Below are positions 63,500-64,000 of a stretch of DNA of 64,000 bases, one piece after another. The translations under genes were made by a program, and so were the position numbers. A model generated the notes under the pieces. That model searched no databases. It was not told where the DNA came from and saw nothing but the letters and a program-made list of their open reading frames with translations. This stretch comes from Stenogyne calaminthoides. Its lineage: Eukaryota; Streptophyta; Magnoliopsida; Lamiales; Lamiaceae. The stretch covers positions 62,001 through 126,000 of the forward strand of contig JBBCBC010000022.1 of NCBI GenBank assembly GCA_037126765.1, read 5' to 3'. Numbering within the stretch: the stretch's first letter is position 1; each line of letters begins with the position of its first letter.

Positions 63500-64000
63500 C
63501 GAGCAGGAATGTACCTTCTGGCGAGCATTTGGTACCGCCATTCGAAGGAGTTGTTCTTTGCGAAATTTGAAACACGATTTGTTCGACATCTCTCCCCAAA
63601 ATCCCCCAATTATGATTTTGCTCCTTGATGTTATTTTTGTTTTGTTGAACATACGTTGTGTAATTTTTTGTCTTCTTCACTTTCTGTTCTTTAATACTTG
63701 TATTTTTTGCTGACTTCTTGTCTTTTGTTCGAACATATTTACAACTGAATGGATGGATTACATGTTGAACTGACTCCTCTAACCTGATTGTTGTTGAGGA
63801 AGAATGTGGTTGTTGATAAATGATTGATACTTGTGTTGCTTGATGTTTGCTTTGTTGCTTTGTGTTAGTTTCTTGTTTTCGGTTTTGCCCTTTTCTAAAT
63901 GAATTGAACATTGGGTTTGCCTATGCCCGCCTCTCGACTTTTTCGGTTTTGATTGTCTTATTGATGTTGCAATCGGTTGATCGTCTTATTTAGGTGCGAC
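63500..64000. other. Downstream AT-rich region
   Basis: After the last coiled-coil stop no further coding segment is seen before the window ends. It may still be part of the same element. Confidence 0.45.

Noticed and set aside
63291..63911. Minus-strand 206-codon open frame at the right edge
   Set aside because: It is antisense to the gag-like coiled-coil frame and has low-complexity composition.
1..64000. CRISPR arrays, bacterial operons, or rRNA/tRNA genes
   Set aside because: No regular spaced repeats, no operon-like gene packing, and no tRNA or rRNA sequence was recognised. tRNAs were searched only by eye, so a short one could be missed.

Overview
The window is eudicot-like nuclear plant DNA. 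It is AT-rich and intron-rich, with GT-AG splice junctions, plant-specific protein families, LTR retrotransposons and many MITE-type inverted repeats. All calls are from reading the sequence; no alignment or database search was run. Species and exact orthology are therefore open.

Layout. 1-3901 is repeat-derived intergenic DNA ending in a 500-N scaffold gap (3902-4401). 4597-19299 (+) is a class XI myosin heavy-chain gene with 36 visible exons; its N-terminal exons are lost in or before the gap. It is convergent with a two-exon OXIDATIVE STRESS 3 (OXS3)-like gene (19869-20882, -). 21.2-26.0 kb is a gene-poor block with copies of a MITE family. 26013-29577 (-) is a GH9 endo-1,4-beta-glucanase pseudogene with three independent lesions and hairpin elements in its introns. 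30735-34283 (-) is an intact ten-exon chalcone-isomerase-fold gene of the FAP2 type. 35-41 kb is intergenic and holds a possible Helitron end, a CA/TA microsatellite, a hairpin element around telomere-like repeats, and a 192-bp miniature LTR element. 41707-46385 (-) is an intact 13-exon G-protein alpha subunit gene (GPA1, 383 codons).

47.4-64 kb is mostly repeats: hAT-like and Stowaway-like elements, a second possible Helitron end, a decayed Ty1/copia element on the minus strand with a pogo/Lemi1-like DNA transposon nested in its LTR, a GATATC-centred minisatellite, and a decayed gag-like gene with a plant Transposase_28-type domain and a coiled coil.

The host genes have unrelated jobs (organelle and vesicle transport, stress tolerance, cell wall, fatty-acid binding, G-protein signalling) and do not form a pathway or cluster. 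I found no new multi-gene system. The items most worth checking are the 192-bp LTR element with an exact target-site duplication, the single-base frameshift in the myosin, the triple-lesion GH9 pseudogene, substitutions in two GPA1 nucleotide-binding boxes, and two GC-AG introns.
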